From contig NZ_FWWU01000005.1 of assembly GCF_900176165.1 (NCBI RefSeq), positions 310,001 to 374,000 on the forward strand: a stretch of DNA of 64,000 bases. The letters run 5' to 3'. The notes beneath the pieces were generated by a model, which was given only the letters and a program-made list of their open reading frames with translations, did not search any database and was not told the origin of the DNA. Position numbers and translations under genes: made by a program. Of this stretch, positions 45,754 through 53,969 are shown in pieces (the stretch's first letter is position 1; every line of letters begins with the position of its first letter). The DNA is from Deinococcus hopiensis KR-140 (GTDB taxonomy: Bacteria > Deinococcota > Deinococci > Deinococcales > Deinococcaceae).

Positions 45754-46146
45754 ATGCCTGTCCGCTTTGTCGCCAGTGCTCTTGCGGTCGAGGACCTTCC
45801 CGACGTCAACACCTTCCTTATCGCCTTGGCTGACAACGCTGAGGAGCCCGTGCATCTGTTGGAGTTGCAGAAGGCACTGGAGGCGGATGAGGACGACCCC
45901 GATTCCGACACCTACTGTCTGGTCCGAGACGGGGAGGTCACGCACTACGGCGGCGTCACAGCCTGCCTGCTGCATGAACACTGCTTGATTCTGCGGCTTG
46001 ACGACGAAGCTGCCAGCGCTCTGGGAACCGACGGCTTTGAAGTTGAGCTCGATTTGGAGGAGGAGGAGTGCGTGGTCCTGCACGGTGCCATCACCCGCCT
46101 CTTGCAGGGTGACCGCCTTAAGCCAGGCAACCTGGTGCTGGGGTGA
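45754..46146 (+). CDS. Imm10-like immunity protein (tentative)
   Basis: 130 residues from ATG 45754. Acidic, one-domain protein: PVRFVASALAVEDLPDVNTF, EPVHLLELQKALEADEDDPD, SDTYCLVRDGEVTHYGGVTA, CLLHEHCLILRLDDEAASAL, GTDGFEVELDLEEEECVVLH. The CLV..G..HYGGV core and length resemble Imm10-type immunity proteins found beside polymorphic toxins. The next gene overlaps it by four bases (GTGA), so they form a two-gene unit. No toxin gene is present beside it in the window. Confidence 0.5.
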   Translation: MPVRFVASALAVEDLPDVNTFLIALADNAEEPVHLLELQKALEADEDDPDSDTYCLVRDGEVTHYGGVTACLLHEHCLILRLDDEAASALGTDGFEVELDLEEEECVVLHGAITRLLQGDRLKPGNLVLG

Positions 46147-46616
46147 CGGTCCTCCCCCTGGATGACTCCCGCTGGGCCTCCCCGCAACACGCTTATGGTT
46201 CAGCCGCCGATGTGCCGGACCTCCTCCGTCAGCTCCATGGCGAGCATGCACCGCAAGGGCGTGAGGGGCCCTGGTTCTCACTGTGGAGCGCTCTGTGTCA
46301 TCAGGGCGACGTGAACACAGCCTCCTACGCGGCGCTGCCGTACCTGGTGGCCGATGCAGCGTGCCTTGCGCTGGCGGAGCGTCTTGGGCACCTGCACTTT
46401 GCGGGGTCCATCGCGGCCCTCAGTCGAGCGGAACGCTCCCCAGCGGTTCCGGAAGACCTCACCGCCGCCTTCGAGGACGCGGTCCGGCGTTTGGGTGACC
46501 TGGCCCTGGAAGCGCTGGGCACCCTCCCGATCGCCAGCGAGGAGGACCTGGGCGTATTGCTGGGTGCCGTTGCGGTGGCCAAGGGACAGGCACCTCTGGG
46601 GAACCTCCTTCTGTAA
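46143..46616 (+). CDS. HEAT-like immunity-type protein (tentative)
   Basis: 157 residues, GTG start overlapping the previous stop. Helical: PWFSLWSALCHQGDVNTASY, AALPYLVADAACLALAERLG, HLHFAGSIAALSRAERSPAV, LTAAFEDAVRRLGDLALEAL. The WxSLWSALCHQGDVxTASYAA motif recurs in small helical proteins of polymorphic-toxin immunity islands. With the gene before it this is probably a cassette of orphan immunity genes. Function not shown. Confidence 0.5.
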   Translation: MTVLPLDDSRWASPQHAYGSAADVPDLLRQLHGEHAPQGREGPWFSLWSALCHQGDVNTASYAALPYLVADAACLALAERLGHLHFAGSIAALSRAERSPAVPEDLTAAFEDAVRRLGDLALEALGTLPIASEEDLGVLLGAVAVAKGQAPLGNLLL

Positions 46617-46674
46617 TGGACTCCTGAACTGGGGTGCGAGGACTGTGGGGAGCGGTCGTGCCGGCGAGCTCCGC

Positions 46675-46890
46675 CTATGCCCTGGAGCCCTGAATGACCG
46701 TAAAGTGCCCGTTTGCCAAGACGCCTACGGTCCAGGCATCCAGGTGCTCGAGAAACCCGGTAGGGCTCAACGGTCTGAGCATCCAGTCCAGCAGCACTTG
46801 TCGCGAAAGGACCGCCACTTCGGCCTCGTTGAGGGCCTCAAAGGATGGGACCCCCCCCATTACGTATCGACCGTTGTGTGGGATGTCCAT
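46675..46890 (-). CDS. small hypothetical protein
   Basis: 71 codons: PSFEALNEAEVAVLSRQVLL, DWMLRPLSPTGFLEHLDAWT, VGVLANGHFTVIQGSRA. The sequence looks protein-like, but the start codon lies within an iteron (46867-46883), there is no clear ribosome site, and no family is recognised. It may be a relic. Confidence 0.35.
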   Translation of the reverse strand: MDIPHNGRYVMGGVPSFEALNEAEVAVLSRQVLLDWMLRPLSPTGFLEHLDAWTVGVLANGHFTVIQGSRA

Positions 46891-47152
46891 ATTAGCGGTT
46901 GTGCCGTGGCGGTCAGAGCCTGAGGAACTCGACCTTTGTATGGGAGCAGGGGGCTTTCAGCACGGAAAAACCAGGAAAGAAGCGGCCACCCGCCTCTTTT
47001 TTCAGTGAAGGAGCAGGCCCTGAGGAGGGTCGACGCTTGTATGGGGGCTGTCCTGCACCGGACGAGCGTTGTGTGGAACCCTGTCGACGCTTGTGTGGAG
47101 CAGGGCTAAAGGGCACGAGTGTTGTGTGGAGAGGTATCGAGTGTTGTGTGGA
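46867..47152 (+). repeat. fifth iteron array (seven copies) without its own initiator
   Basis: Pattern TCGA(C/G)x(0-1)TTGT(G/A)TGG with TTGT at 46874, 46936, 47037, 47069, 47091, 47122 and 47144. Spacings 62, 101, 32, 22, 31 and 22 bp match the whole-turn spacing of the other four arrays. No rep gene adjoins it except rep3, which has another array at its 5' side; a dead parA lies between. Confidence 0.75.
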
Positions 47153-47339
47153 AAAACCGCAGGAGGAATTCAAGCGGCGGAAACGCACTCAAGAATTTCT
47201 GAGCCTACACGCCCGAATCACCAACGTTCACCCTCACACGCGAACCAGTGCATCAGCACCAACCAAAAGGCAATGGTTGATGATTGCTACAGGGGTCGCC
47301 TGAAGTTCAAGCCATCCCTGCCCTCAGTTCGCTGTAATG

Positions 47340-47766
47340 CCAATGAAGGCAACACAACCCGACAAAGGCGTACTGCGACTCAAGGAGGCCCTGCGTCCTC
47401 TAGAGTCGCAGTACGCCTATCAGTTGGCCGGGAACCAGGGACTTGATCGTCGCAACATCCAGGTGCCCTGGAATTCGATTCAAGCCGCGAACACAAATGG
47501 GGGAGGGGAGAGCCAGGGCGACATTGTCTTGAGCCAGGACCGCCAGGGTACAGGGTGTCTTCCAGCTCGATCTCCCGTTACCCCCCGTCTCAGGAGATGC
47601 TCCGGACGCCGAGCCAGTCAGTGAAGTTCACTCGCGGTTCAGCATCGGTAAGGATCACCCGGTATCCCGGACGCCTCAGGGTATAGCCGATGTCACGCAC
47701 ACTGCTTGACTTTCCTACCCCACCGGCATGGTTGGAAAAGGTCAGGTCTTTCTTCGTCCCCGCCAT
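47340..47766 (-). pseudogene. parA: ParA remnant
   Basis: From ATG 47766 the frame reads MAGTKKDLTFSNHAGGVGKS, SSVRDIGYTLRRPGYRVILT, DAEPRVNFTDWLGV, then stop at 47590: deviant Walker A and A-prime of ParA. Downstream another frame continues as VALALPSPICVRGLNRIPGH, LDVATIKSLVPGQLIGVLRL, the next ParA segment, before further stops. The rest of parA and any parB are gone. It follows rep3 by 48 bases on the same strand, so rep3-parA was an operon. Confidence 0.78.
47366..47418. repeat. inverted repeat of 16 bp within the dead parA region
   Basis: AGGCGTACTGCGACTC and its exact complement 21 bases later. It may be a former centromere, operator or terminator. Confidence 0.5.
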
Positions 47767-47814
47767 GCCAACGCCCCCTGCTTCTCGGGGAGGGCAGAAG
47801 GAAAAAAAAGCGGC

Positions 47815-49146
47815 TCAGTTCAGGGACAGCAGTGACTTGAGGAGAGAGACCGCCTGCTCGCGCTCCTCCTTCGGACGTCCCAGAACACGCTGATGAATGT
47901 CCTTCAAAATGCCCTCGGGGAGGGAAGTGATTTCTTCCCGGCGAACGCCCTCCGCCTTCAGCAGGAACGCGAGGGTGCGGACGAGGTCTTCTTTGGAAGC
48001 GGGGACGTCCTCCTGCGGGGCGGGGGCAGCAGCTTTACGGGGCAGTTTCTTCGGGATCTCCTCCGGGGAGTCCGTCCCCTCCGGCCAGGCATATTTGCCG
48101 CTTCCATAGGAGCGGACCACATCGAGGACGAAGCCCACCTCGTTCTGGGGTCTGTATCCCCGTGCCAGGATGGCCCTGGCCTGCTCGACACCGATCCTGA
48201 CGTGCTGCGGGTGGTCGAGGGCCGTCTTCTTGGCCGCAACCACCGGGACTTTCATGGCGACCAGCAGCGCGACCAGTTCTGGATCGGCTTCGGCTGATGC
48301 CTGCCCGAACGTGTAGGTCACCACCTGGCGTTTGCCGCGACCAGTAACTTCGACGTCCTTGAGGTACTCGGAATGGAGGAGATCCTCGTGAATAGGATCG
48401 AGCGTACGGCGAATCTTGTCCGGCTTGTCCGTGGCGATACCGCAGCGCTGGGCGAGGTCCATCAGGGGGATTTGCAGGCTGACCGTCCGGGCCTGATGCT
48501 GTACGGGGTCGTGCCGCAGCGCGTCGAGAACCCGGTAGGCTGCCCGGGCGGGTTGGCCGAGCTGCCGGAGCAGAGAGGTGCTGACGAATTTGAAATAGCC
48601 GTTGCGGATATTTCGCGTCAGTTCCTGCGGCAAGGTCACCGCGATGAGCTTTGCTCCATCGACATCCTTGCGGCTGCGCGTGAAGACGAGCTTTTCGATC
48701 AGCCGGAAGCCGACTGTGACCCAGTCGTCGTCCTCGTGGCTGCGCCATGCTCCGCTGATCCAGTACTGGGTGGCGCTCAGGCGTTCCAGGCTCTCGCGCA
48801 GCATCCGCCGGTTGGCCCCACTGTCTTCCAGTCCACACATCTGGAGGAGGCGGTAGATGGTGAACACGAGGACGCCGTTTTCCGGGCAACCTTGCTCTAT
48901 GTAGAGTTCCTGCAAAGCCAGGTAAGAGTCGTTGTCGATGCCGTGCGGAACCCCGTACTTCTGCGCCCCGTTACACTCGACCTCACTCGCAATGCCCGAG
49001 CGCTCGAACGCCACCTTCCAGGAGGTGTAGTCCGGAGCGATCTTCCGCTGAATCGAAATCAGGCCGAGCTGAGCGACGTTCAGGTCCTCTCTCAGCACGA
49101 CGTTCTGGTCAGCAGGTCCGTTCAAAGCTCCTCCGGGCCTCTGCAT
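47815..49146 (-). CDS. replication initiator protein (RepA-like), replicon 3
   Basis: 443 residues from ATG 49146. LNVAQLGLISIQRKIAPDYT, KYGVPHGIDNDSYLALQELY, IEQGCPENGVLVFTIYRLLQ, RRMLRESLERLSATQYWISG, VSTSLLRQLGQPARAAYRVL, PDKIRRTLDPIHEDLLHSEY and GRGKRQVVTYTFGQ are the shared initiator blocks. C-terminal 120 residues hold an Ala/Pro linker and a helical tail (EEREQAVSLLKSLL). Iterons are at its 5' side, 30 bases away, so the protein probably represses its own promoter. Closest in the window to replicon 4. Confidence 0.85.
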   Translation of the reverse strand: MQRPGGALNGPADQNVVLREDLNVAQLGLISIQRKIAPDYTSWKVAFERSGIASEVECNGAQKYGVPHGIDNDSYLALQELYIEQGCPENGVLVFTIYRLLQMCGLEDSGANRRMLRESLERLSATQYWISGAWRSHEDDDWVTVGFRLIEKLVFTRSRKDVDGAKLIAVTLPQELTRNIRNGYFKFVSTSLLRQLGQPARAAYRVLDALRHDPVQHQARTVSLQIPLMDLAQRCGIATDKPDKIRRTLDPIHEDLLHSEYLKDVEVTGRGKRQVVTYTFGQASAEADPELVALLVAMKVPVVAAKKTALDHPQHVRIGVEQARAILARGYRPQNEVGFVLDVVRSYGSGKYAWPEGTDSPEEIPKKLPRKAAAPAPQEDVPASKEDLVRTLAFLLKAEGVRREEITSLPEGILKDIHQRVLGRPKEEREQAVSLLKSLLSLN

Positions 49147-49175
49147 TCTAGTGGCCCCCCGGTTCAGACTCCATG

Positions 49176-49496
49176 CCGTTATGAATGGGGGAAAGTCGAA
49201 ACAGCCCTACCGTTATGAATGGGGGATTGTAGAAGACTTTCGTCTCCACGGGGCGTTTTCCTCGGTTCAGGCCATCATGCCGTTACGAATGGGGGATTAG
49301 GCAGAAAAGATGCCGTTATGAATGGGGCATTTCACCCCTACATACCGTTATGAATGGGGGGAAGACCCCCGTTATGAATGGGGGATTGGTACCGTTATGA
49401 ATGGGGGGTTCTCACGACGCCCTACCGTTATGAATGGGGGATTTGGAGGGGAAAATGCCGTTATGAATGGGGGAAAATACCGTTGTGAATGGGGGA
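49176..49496 (+). repeat. iteron array of origin 3 (ten copies)
   Basis: CCGTTATGAATGGGGGA starts at 49176, 49209, 49280, 49313, 49345, 49369, 49392, 49424, 49458 and 49480 (variants CCGTTACG and CCGTTGTG). Spacings 33, 71, 33, 32, 24, 23, 32, 34 and 22 bp. Confidence 0.92.
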
Positions 49497-49511
49497 AAAC
49501 TGCTCAGAAAT

Positions 49512-49600
49512 CACGTCCTGCACGCAAGAAGGGTCCACCACTGATGATGATCATATCAATCTTTAAAAAGATAAAAACAAAAACAAAAAACAACAATCAG
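49512..49600 (+). other. AT-rich core of origin 3
   Basis: CACGTCCTG (49512-49520), 21 bases, TGATGATGATCAT (49542-49554), then a long A-rich tract (AAAAAGATAAAAACAAAAAC). Same words, order and spacing as origin 1. Confidence 0.75.
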
Positions 49601-50640
49601 GGGTTCCTGCGGGCAGGCAGGAACCCCACCGCTCCTGGCCTGCTGAGGACCTAACGGTGGGACCGGGACAGAAACGCGCGGCGAACTGTGGAGTGATGGG
49701 TTCCTGTTGAGATGATCAGAGGGCGTCGATCGGGGAGTGACCTCGACCTTCGTGTCAGGAGAGGTGGTAAGGAAGACCGGAACGGCCTGGATGACCTGTG
49801 TGGTCGGAGGGGGAGGGTCAATACACAACCCTGCAAGCAGTACAGCCGCTCGTCAAGCTCTGGCACTACAAGTAAGTGAGGCTGGTGATCCGCAGTGACA
49901 GCGACTTGATCGTCTCCGATGCTTGTTATGCGAGCAACGAGGGCCGTGACCGCATCCACGAGCGGTGAAAGGGTCATCTCGGACACGCCCTCGGCCGACC
50001 CCTACGGGCGCGCGTTGTGAACCTGCAGGTAGAGATGCTGACGCCGAATGAGCTGTTCCCAGATCTCTACGGGAGCATCCTGTGGGGGTGCCCAACTGAA
50101 GGGTAGACCGGTGAAGAAGCCGCTTACTCTGCTCACTGTGCTCTCCGTCGGCGTACTGGAAATACCGTCCACACAGCAGCGTGAGCCCTCCGTCAGAGAG
50201 GCAGGTCAATTGCTGAAGCGTTAAATGCAATAGGACGACATACTGATCTTCTCCCCGCCGCAGGTGGGTGAAATCCTTGATCCGCTCCTTATGACGAGCA
50301 ACTCAGGTTGTCATGGTTTTCAGTGCAGACGCAATGAGGCGTTGAGTGATTTGCGCCAGCTGTCCTGCCAGCGCCAGGCTGGACCTTCGAGGGCTGCATC
50401 CCACCGCCGCCCGCTGCTCTCCCCGACTTTCTTCGGGCTCCTCAGAGGAACGTGAGCTGGGCGACCCGCGCCTTGGTCCGGCTCGATCTGCAACTCCAGA
50501 TCGGGAGTGGGTTCGCATGGCTGAAAACAGGGCGGGAGTGGAACACCTTGCCCGAAGAAATCGGAGCGACGCTGCTTGACGTGCAGGCCCATCAAGTCTG
50601 ACGTCAGCCCTTGACGCGAACAGAGGAGAGGATAAGAAGA
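49601..50640. other. degenerate region, no intact gene
   Basis: A minus-strand protein may once have run from 50230 (MHLTLQQLTCLSDGGLTLLC, GRYFQYADGEH) and changed frame near 50000 (LSPLVDAVTALVARITSIGD, HLLVVPELDERLYCLQGC) to about 49830; neither part is recognised and no frame is continuous. The stretch 50240-50640 shows nothing I can support. Confidence 0.35.
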
Positions 50641-50663
50641 CGGGAATGGTACATATTTAATTG

Positions 50664-50691
50664 TTGACAATTTGAGCTGTTCAGGTATGAT
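50664..50691 (+). promoter_or_regulatory. consensus sigma-70 type promoter of the intact VWA gene
   Basis: TTGACA (50664-50669), 16 bp, TATGAT (50686-50691); the -35 box is embedded in the palindrome ATTGTTGACAAT. It leaves a leader of about 85 bases before ATG 50783. Confidence 0.75.
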
Positions 50692-50782
50692 GATCCTACC
50701 GACAAGTCCTGTCCGGACTACCCCGAATCCACCACCCGACTGAAGGTGGTGGTCGCCCCCACTCATACCCTGGAGAACCACC

Positions 50783-52033
50783 ATGACGGACCTGCCCCCC
50801 CGGATCGAACTCCTCCCCCTCAAGGCCGCTCTCCCTATGGGCTTGGACGGCGAGACGACCGTTCTGGTCCGCATTCGCCCGTTGGACCTGCCCCCACAGG
50901 ATGGTCCGCGTCCGCCCCTGAATCTCGCCCTGGTAATCGACCGCAGTGGCAGCATGAGCGGCCATCCGCTGGCCATGGCACGAAAAGCCACCCAGGTCGG
51001 CCTGCGCAAACTCGAAGCGCAAGACCGGGTCAGCGTCGTGATCTTCGACGACGAGGTCGAGTTGCTCGTTCCTTCTCAGCCTGCTGAGAACATCGAACAC
51101 CTCTGCCGTGTGGTGGAAGGCATCACGGATGGAGGCTCCACCGCCCTGCATGCTGGCTGGCTCGACGGGGCCATGCAGGTCGCTGGGCATCTCAACCCGC
51201 AGGCGCTGAACCGGGTGCTGCTCCTGAGTGACGGCCATGCGAACGTCGGCAAGCGCCGGGTGCAGGAGATCGTGCCGGACGTCGCGGGCCTCACGAAGCG
51301 TGGGGTCAGCACCAGCACCATCGGGCTGGGGACCGGGTACGACGAGGACCTCCTGCGCGGCATGGCCGTGGCGGGCGACGGCAATTTCGAGCATATCGAG
51401 GATCCAGAGCAGCTGCCCCGCTATTTCGACGCCGAGTTTAGTGCCCTGTCCCGAACCACTGGGCACACGGTCAGTCTTGGGATCGAACCGAATCCAGCGC
51501 TGGGCAGCTTGCGCCAGGAGGTGCTCAACGACCTCGCACGCAACGACCTGGGCCGTTACCAACTGCCGAATCTGATGGCCGGGCAACCGATCGAGATCGT
51601 TCTGACTCTGCATGTCCCAGCCCAGCCACAGGGAGTGGACCTCGGGATCACTCGCGTGCGCCTGGCGTGGACGGGACGTGATGGGGTACGCCGGAAGATG
51701 CGGGCGCAACTCAATCTTCCGGTCGTGTCCGGGGAAGCGTACGACCTCCTACCTGAGAACGAGGAAGTGCGCCTGGCGCTGGAGTTGCAGCGCAATGCCC
51801 GGGCCAAGCGTGACGCGGTGGATCGCCTGGACGCGGGGGATGTGCTGGGCGCGCAACGGGTGTTGCGGAGCCGTCGAGAGGTCTTCGGCCTCGTGGCCCC
51901 CGCGCCAGCCTTCCTCCGGAGCCAGGAACTGGACGAACTGGCGGATCTGGAACGGAACGTCGCGGGAGATGCCAATGTCGCCCGTAAACGCGCCGCGAGC
52001 CAGAGCTTCGACCGCAGCCGAAGCAAGCGCTGA
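50783..52033 (+). CDS. VWA-domain protein (intact copy)
   Basis: 416 residues. IELLPLKAALPMGLDGETTV is the N-terminal strand; MIDAS DRSGS is at 53-57 (VIDRSGSMSG), Thr in GGSTALHAGWLDGA, Asp in RVLLLSDGHANVGKR; RGVSTSTIGLGTGYDEDLLR and MAVAGDGNFEHIEDPEQLPR follow. After the VWA domain comes a beta-rich region (VSLGIEPNPALGSLRQEVLN, DLGITRVRLAWTGRDGVRRK) and a helical C-terminus (LELQRNARAKRDAVDRLDAG, SQSFDRSRSKR). Cytoplasmic, metal-dependent protein-binding role, partner unknown. A truncated copy is at 33491 and a C-terminal relic at 60487. No regulator gene adjoins it. Confidence 0.85.
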   Translation: MTDLPPRIELLPLKAALPMGLDGETTVLVRIRPLDLPPQDGPRPPLNLALVIDRSGSMSGHPLAMARKATQVGLRKLEAQDRVSVVIFDDEVELLVPSQPAENIEHLCRVVEGITDGGSTALHAGWLDGAMQVAGHLNPQALNRVLLLSDGHANVGKRRVQEIVPDVAGLTKRGVSTSTIGLGTGYDEDLLRGMAVAGDGNFEHIEDPEQLPRYFDAEFSALSRTTGHTVSLGIEPNPALGSLRQEVLNDLARNDLGRYQLPNLMAGQPIEIVLTLHVPAQPQGVDLGITRVRLAWTGRDGVRRKMRAQLNLPVVSGEAYDLLPENEEVRLALELQRNARAKRDAVDRLDAGDVLGAQRVLRSRREVFGLVAPAPAFLRSQELDELADLERNVAGDANVARKRAASQSFDRSRSKR

Positions 52034-52375
52034 GAGGACGGATGAGAGGCGGCTGCATCAACCAATGACGCAGCCACCTGTAGGCTGGCACGTTAAGCCA
52101 CGACTTCCTTCGCTGGCACGGTGAAGTCAGGAGGTTTTGTTGTGCACGAGATGGTCATCCGTGCCCAGCCTGCTCTGCGCGACTGACAACGCTTTGCCAG
52201 AAACCTGAGCTGGACTGCTGCTCACCAGAGGCTGTCACGTCTCCTCGCTCGCGCCCCCTTCCTGGAAGCGCAACCGGGCGGCTCCCGGATCTACCTGTTG
52301 GGGGAATGCGGTTCGTCGTGGAGAACGGCGTGCTGGCGACCATCTACCGACTGCACTCCCTGGACGTCAGGGGAA
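52034..52375. other. intergenic region, no gene seen
   Basis: Between the VWA gene and the nadV terminator on converging strands. No supported frame or repeat. Confidence 0.45.
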
Positions 52376-52376
52376 A

Positions 52377-52403
52377 GGACGCGCTGCCGGAAGCAGCGCG
52401 TCC
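52377..52403 (-). terminator. terminator of nadV
   Basis: GGACGCGCTGC, loop CGGAA, GCAGCGCGTCC; on the minus strand it lies 20 bases after the nadV stop and is followed by TTTCC. Confidence 0.75.
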
Positions 52404-52422
52404 CTTCCTGCAGCCCATTTGC

Positions 52423-53856
52423 TCAGCTGCCCAGTGCCGCGCGGGCACGAACGGTCTCAAGATCGTCTTCGATCAGCACTTCCCCGTCGCGGTACACGGT
52501 GCGCATGGCGGAACCCGGAAAAGTTGTGTCAAACGTCTGGTACTGCCTGGTCACGTACTTGCCGTCCTCAATCACAACGTCGAGAACCCCGTCCTTGCTG
52601 CGCTTGCCTGGATCAGTGATGGGGTCTTTGTACACGCCCATGAAGGTGCCGTCCCCGAACAGCTCGGCGCTGAGCTTGTACGCGACGCGCTGGGTATCGC
52701 GGTCGACCTGCTGGAGGAGCGCCCCACCCATGCCGAACGCCACGTTGGTGAGGGAAAAGCCGTCCGTCTCGATGGCCGCGATGATCTCGCGGATGGACTC
52801 CGCGTTGATCCCGTCCCCCTGGATGACGCGGACGTTGTTGAGCACCTTGTAGCCCTTGCTGTTCAGCGTGGTGCCGAAGCGGCTCGCCAGAACATTGACC
52901 GTCATGCGGACCATATCGGCCGGGTTGCCGGAATCCGGGCGAATCACGAGTGTGGTGCCCGAGTCGATCACTTCCTGCCGCAGCGCATCCCCCCAGATGT
53001 TGCTGAGGGCGTTTTTCAGGTCATAGCTGTCGCTGACCACAGCCAGCAGGCCGCCTTTGGTCCCCAGCGCCTTCAGGGCGTGGCGGTAGGCGTCCACCTC
53101 GCCTTCCTTGCCCCAGGAGGTGACGGTGGAGTGCTCCGCCGCGGGAATGCTCACGGCGGCCATGGGGGCGCGGTAGTAGTTGCGCAGCATCCGCACCCCC
53201 GCAAACGTGTCGGAGCCCTGGAAGTTCACCAGGTGCGCTGCGCCGCCGATGGCCGCGCTCTCCGCGCTGCTCACCCCACGTGAACCGAAGTCGTGCAGCT
53301 TGTAGGGAAGCTCCGCTTCGGGGTGGTCGCTCGTGCGCTCCAGCGCTTCTTTGATGATCTGCTTGATGTGCCAGCTTTGCGTGGCGACCGTGATGGGGTA
53401 CCACACGCGTTCCAGGAGGGCTTCAAAGTAGCCGACCAGGAAGGGGAGTTCCGGATCGGTGTTGGTGACGGTCATCAGCGGCGTCCGAACGGGAACGACG
53501 CTGCCTTCAGGCAGGGCGCGGATCTCCAGGGGAAGGCGGCCACCGTGGACCTGGGGAATACGCAGCATCTGTTCGAGCGGAAAGGTAACGCCGTGCTGCC
53601 CGAACGCTTCGGCGGCTTCGTACACCATCGCTTCCGTGACGCGGGTTTCCATCCAGCGCTTGAGGATGTACTGAAGGCCGAACATCACGGTCCTGGCGTA
53701 ACGTCCGCCCCGGCTTTCGAGGTAAGCGGTGTGGCGCACTGCCCCGGGCTTGTACTGGAAGGCGTGCGACACCTTGTAGGAGTCGGTGTCCAGCAAGATG
53801 TTCTCTTCGCTGAGGGGGATGATGATCGGAGCAAGCTGTTCCTGGGTCTGCGTCAT
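52423..53856 (-). CDS. nadV: nicotinamide phosphoribosyltransferase
   Basis: 477 residues from ATG 53856 (MTQTQEQLAP), preceded by GGAG. NAMPT family: NILLDTDSYKVSHAFQYKPG, YLESRGGRYARTVMFGLQYI, SWHIKQIIKEALERTSDHPE, YKLHDFGSRGVSSAESAAIG (catalytic region), LVNFQGSDTFAGVRMLRNYY, IPAAEHSTVTSWGKEGEVDA, VVSDSYDLKNALSNIWGDAL and TTLVIRPDSGNPADMVRMTV (PRPP site). It makes NMN from nicotinamide and PRPP, the first step of two-step NAD salvage. nadM 110 bases upstream on the same strand does the second step. Phage and plasmid nadV-nadM pairs are known to rescue NAD during NAD-depleting defence. Confidence 0.95.
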   Translation of the reverse strand: MTQTQEQLAPIIIPLSEENILLDTDSYKVSHAFQYKPGAVRHTAYLESRGGRYARTVMFGLQYILKRWMETRVTEAMVYEAAEAFGQHGVTFPLEQMLRIPQVHGGRLPLEIRALPEGSVVPVRTPLMTVTNTDPELPFLVGYFEALLERVWYPITVATQSWHIKQIIKEALERTSDHPEAELPYKLHDFGSRGVSSAESAAIGGAAHLVNFQGSDTFAGVRMLRNYYRAPMAAVSIPAAEHSTVTSWGKEGEVDAYRHALKALGTKGGLLAVVSDSYDLKNALSNIWGDALRQEVIDSGTTLVIRPDSGNPADMVRMTVNVLASRFGTTLNSKGYKVLNNVRVIQGDGINAESIREIIAAIETDGFSLTNVAFGMGGALLQQVDRDTQRVAYKLSAELFGDGTFMGVYKDPITDPGKRSKDGVLDVVIEDGKYVTRQYQTFDTTFPGSAMRTVYRDGEVLIEDDLETVRARAALGS

Positions 53857-53969
53857 GGCGGTGACTCCTGCGTGGGGGAGAGGGGGAGAGCTGGGCAAGG
53901 CTTTCATCAGCGGGTGAGTCTCAGTCCTCGGGGAACGAACAAGGCCTGAATGCCTCAGAAGGGGATTCG

